In this document: positions 5,336-6,887 of the stretch, piece by piece
Layout: each line of letters opens with the position of its first letter
Numbering within the stretch: position 1 is the first letter of the stretch
Source: an uncultured Peptococcaceae bacterium
GTDB lineage: Bacteria > Bacillota > Limnochordia > Darwinibacteriales > Darwinibacteriaceae
Assembly: GCA_937988745.1 (NCBI GenBank)
Contig: CALKAR010000106.1
Location: forward strand, 1 to 6,887
DNA: 6,887 nucleotides
Reading direction: 5' to 3'
Translations under genes and position numbers: made by a program
Notes under the pieces: generated by a model
What the model was told of the DNA's origin: nothing
The model's input: only the letters and a program-made list of their open reading frames with translations
Database searches by the model: none

Positions 5336-6871
5336 TTATAATAAGTTTGCCTTGTTTCTCCCATCAGCCTTTGCTCTATACATAGCCTTGTCAGCTCTAC
5401 GGAGAACATCCATAAAATCTCGGTCCGTTTTCTTAAAATAGGAAAAGCCGATAGAAAGTGTAGGACTGATTACCTCACTACCTACAGGAATTTTCAAAGA
5501 AGATACTGCTTGACATATTCTTTCGCCGAAACGTTCAACATCATTTTTTTCTAAACCGACCAAAATGCCAACAAACTCATCGCCGCCCCAGCGTATCAGC
5601 TTGTGGGAATTGCCTATAGCCTGAGAGACAACTCGTACAACATCTTTCAATATTTGATCGCCAACCTCGTGGCCGTACGCATCATTAATTCGCTTAAAAT
5701 TGTCAACATCAAACATCATGACTGCAGGGCTGACTCCATAGACCTGAAAGTCTTTGAACGCTTTTGTTAGATCTTTGGTGCCGCTCCTTCGACTCCACGC
5801 TTTAGTAAGAGAGTCTTTATTAATTTCCAGCTCCATCTGTTTTTTCGTCTGACGAAAGTGCAGTTTTTCCACTAGAATGAGGAGAATGAGGAAGAACGCC
5901 ACAATCAGTAATAGTATTACGACCAAACGCAGTAGAAGACTGTAGGCCAGTTCGCTGCTTTTTTGATTTGTTTGAACGATATATTCGTTTACATCATCAA
6001 TATGGATCCCCATCGCGATAATCCAGTCGTAATCCTTATACAGCTTCGCATAGGTGAGTTTCTCCGCCACTTCATCGCTGTGAAGCCTTTTGAAATAGTA
6101 ATTAAAGAACAGCTCACCATTTTCTTTAACACCTTCTAATTCAGCCAAGTAAGGAAGATTGCCTGCTATGTCTGTCATATCTGTAGAGAGATACATACCT
6201 TCAGTCTCTGGAAGGTTGGGATGGACCACTCTTATTGCGTAATTGGGACCTCCCCCATAATCTAGAACCCCATTTACCCAGATATAGGAATCATGATCAA
6301 ACCGCAGCCCTCGGATTTTGTCGGCCATTTTTGCCTTAGTCAAATCATCAATATATTCTTTGCTGACCCCAATAAGCCCACTTACAGTCCCGTGCTCAAT
6401 GATTCTGTAGTAGGACAGTTCGTCATCTAAAACTGCCAGCGTTGTAGCAATATCAGTACGAAATACTTGAGCCGGATCATAAAGAACTGTGTTGTCAGTC
6501 CTATTCCACAACAAGACAGTCCAATAATCAAAGCCAATATCGATGTCAGGATCAAATCTAAAGCGTCTTATAAAATAGTCAATAAATTCGTCATCAGATA
6601 AATGGGTATCGTATGTTAAGGCGTCGTACCGGCGATTGACAATCCTTTTGTAGTACTCTGCCTCGGCGTTTCTGGCAGTCTCGATTTCGTGAATTAAATT
6701 ATCAACGGTATTTTTCAGAAATGACTTTTTGATATTGATGATTGTCTTTTCGATTTCACTCTGGTAGATATCCCCTATTTTACTTAGAGAAGCAAAATGA
6801 AAGTGGCCTATCACTCCACAGATAATAACGATTAGGGCAACTATGGTAATCCGATAGCTGTATCTAGACAT
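5336..6871 (-). CDS. Membrane diguanylate cyclase with extracytoplasmic Cache-type sensor domain
   Basis: Makes cyclic di-GMP from two GTP in response to an outside signal. The 511-residue protein has a membrane segment at about 7-23, an extracytoplasmic sensor at about 30-308, a second membrane segment at about 311-334, a short linker helix, and a GGDEF domain at about 350-511. The sensor's second half has the Cache pattern: Y-I-W-V-N at 196-200, V-V-H-P at 215-218 followed by E-G-M, then K-L-Y-K-D-Y-D-W-I-I-A-M-G-I-H-I-D-D at 276-293. Catalytic features are intact: D-S-L-T at 353-356, F-D388-V-D-N-F-K-R-I-N-D at 387-397, G-H-E-V-G-D to 405, and G-G-D-E-F at 429-433. The upstream RxxD inhibitory site is absent (G-N-S-H at 420-423). 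The start is supported by GGAGGTG about 4 bases ahead. There is no EAL or HD-GYP domain, so it is a dedicated cyclase. The promoter lies beyond the right edge. The sensor's ligand is unknown. Confidence 0.95.
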   Translation of the reverse strand: MSRYSYRITIVALIVIICGVIGHFHFASLSKIGDIYQSEIEKTIINIKKSFLKNTVDNLIHEIETARNAEAEYYKRIVNRRYDALTYDTHLSDDEFIDYFIRRFRFDPDIDIGFDYWTVLLWNRTDNTVLYDPAQVFRTDIATTLAVLDDELSYYRIIEHGTVSGLIGVSKEYIDDLTKAKMADKIRGLRFDHDSYIWVNGVLDYGGGPNYAIRVVHPNLPETEGMYLSTDMTDIAGNLPYLAELEGVKENGELFFNYYFKRLHSDEVAEKLTYAKLYKDYDWIIAMGIHIDDVNEYIVQTNQKSSELAYSLLLRLVVILLLIVAFFLILLILVEKLHFRQTKKQMELEINKDSLTKAWSRRSGTKDLTKAFKDFQVYGVSPAVMMFDVDNFKRINDAYGHEVGDQILKDVVRVVSQAIGNSHKLIRWGGDEFVGILVGLEKNDVERFGERICQAVSSLKIPVGSEVISPTLSIGFSYFKKTDRDFMDVLRRADKAMYRAKADGRNKANLL

Positions 6872-6887
6872 ACTGCACCTCCAACAT

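Noticed and set aside
1..6887. CRISPR array, insertion sequence, tRNA or rRNA
   Set aside because: I saw no spaced direct repeats of CRISPR type, no transposase-like frame, no terminal inverted repeats and no tRNA- or rRNA-like segments on either strand.

Overview
The window is a run of genes that all read on the minus strand. Shine-Dalgarno sequences are strong (GGAGG-type before nearly every gene), the one clear promoter is sigma-70-like, and base composition looks moderate. Together with the family types this suggests a Bacillota-like bacterium, with Spirochaetota or a similar lineage possible. The solute-binding protein has a plain signal peptide with no lipobox cysteine, which is unusual for a single-membrane Gram-positive and hints at a diderm lineage. 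This placement is inference; there is no rRNA or marker gene in the window.

Layout in order of transcription (right to left): (1) 6871-5336, a membrane diguanylate cyclase with an extracytoplasmic Cache-type sensor. (2) About 300 bases of AT-rich intergenic DNA and 5' leader (5029-5335), holding a TTGACA/TAACAT promoter and two inverted repeats ahead of the next gene. (3) 5028-306, a four-gene operon: a UgpB/MalE-like solute-binding protein, a MalF-type permease, a MalG-type permease and a secreted ComEC-like metallo-beta-lactamase-fold hydrolase. The genes are separated by 68, 19 and 10 bases. A hairpin lies between the binding protein and the first permease, and a strong intrinsic terminator at 263-301 closes the operon. 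(4) 194 to the left edge, the first 64 codons of a separate coiled-coil protein that runs out of the window.

How the genes work together: the binding protein would capture a sugar or glycerol-phosphate-type solute outside the membrane and deliver it to the heterodimeric MalF/MalG channel. The ATPase is not encoded here and must come from elsewhere, as with shared MsmX/MsmK-type ATPases. The exported hydrolase is co-transcribed and could release the transported solute from a larger molecule; that link is a hypothesis. The diguanylate cyclase has its own sensor and only shares the strand; no functional tie to the operon can be shown. I corrected three start sites from the Shine-Dalgarno positions (binding protein, both permeases).

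Most of this is ordinary accessory transport content. The parts worth a second look are the extra N-terminal membrane hairpins on both permeases, the co-transcribed exported hydrolase, the operator-like leader of the operon, and the truncated coiled-coil gene at the left edge, whose downstream domain is unseen.
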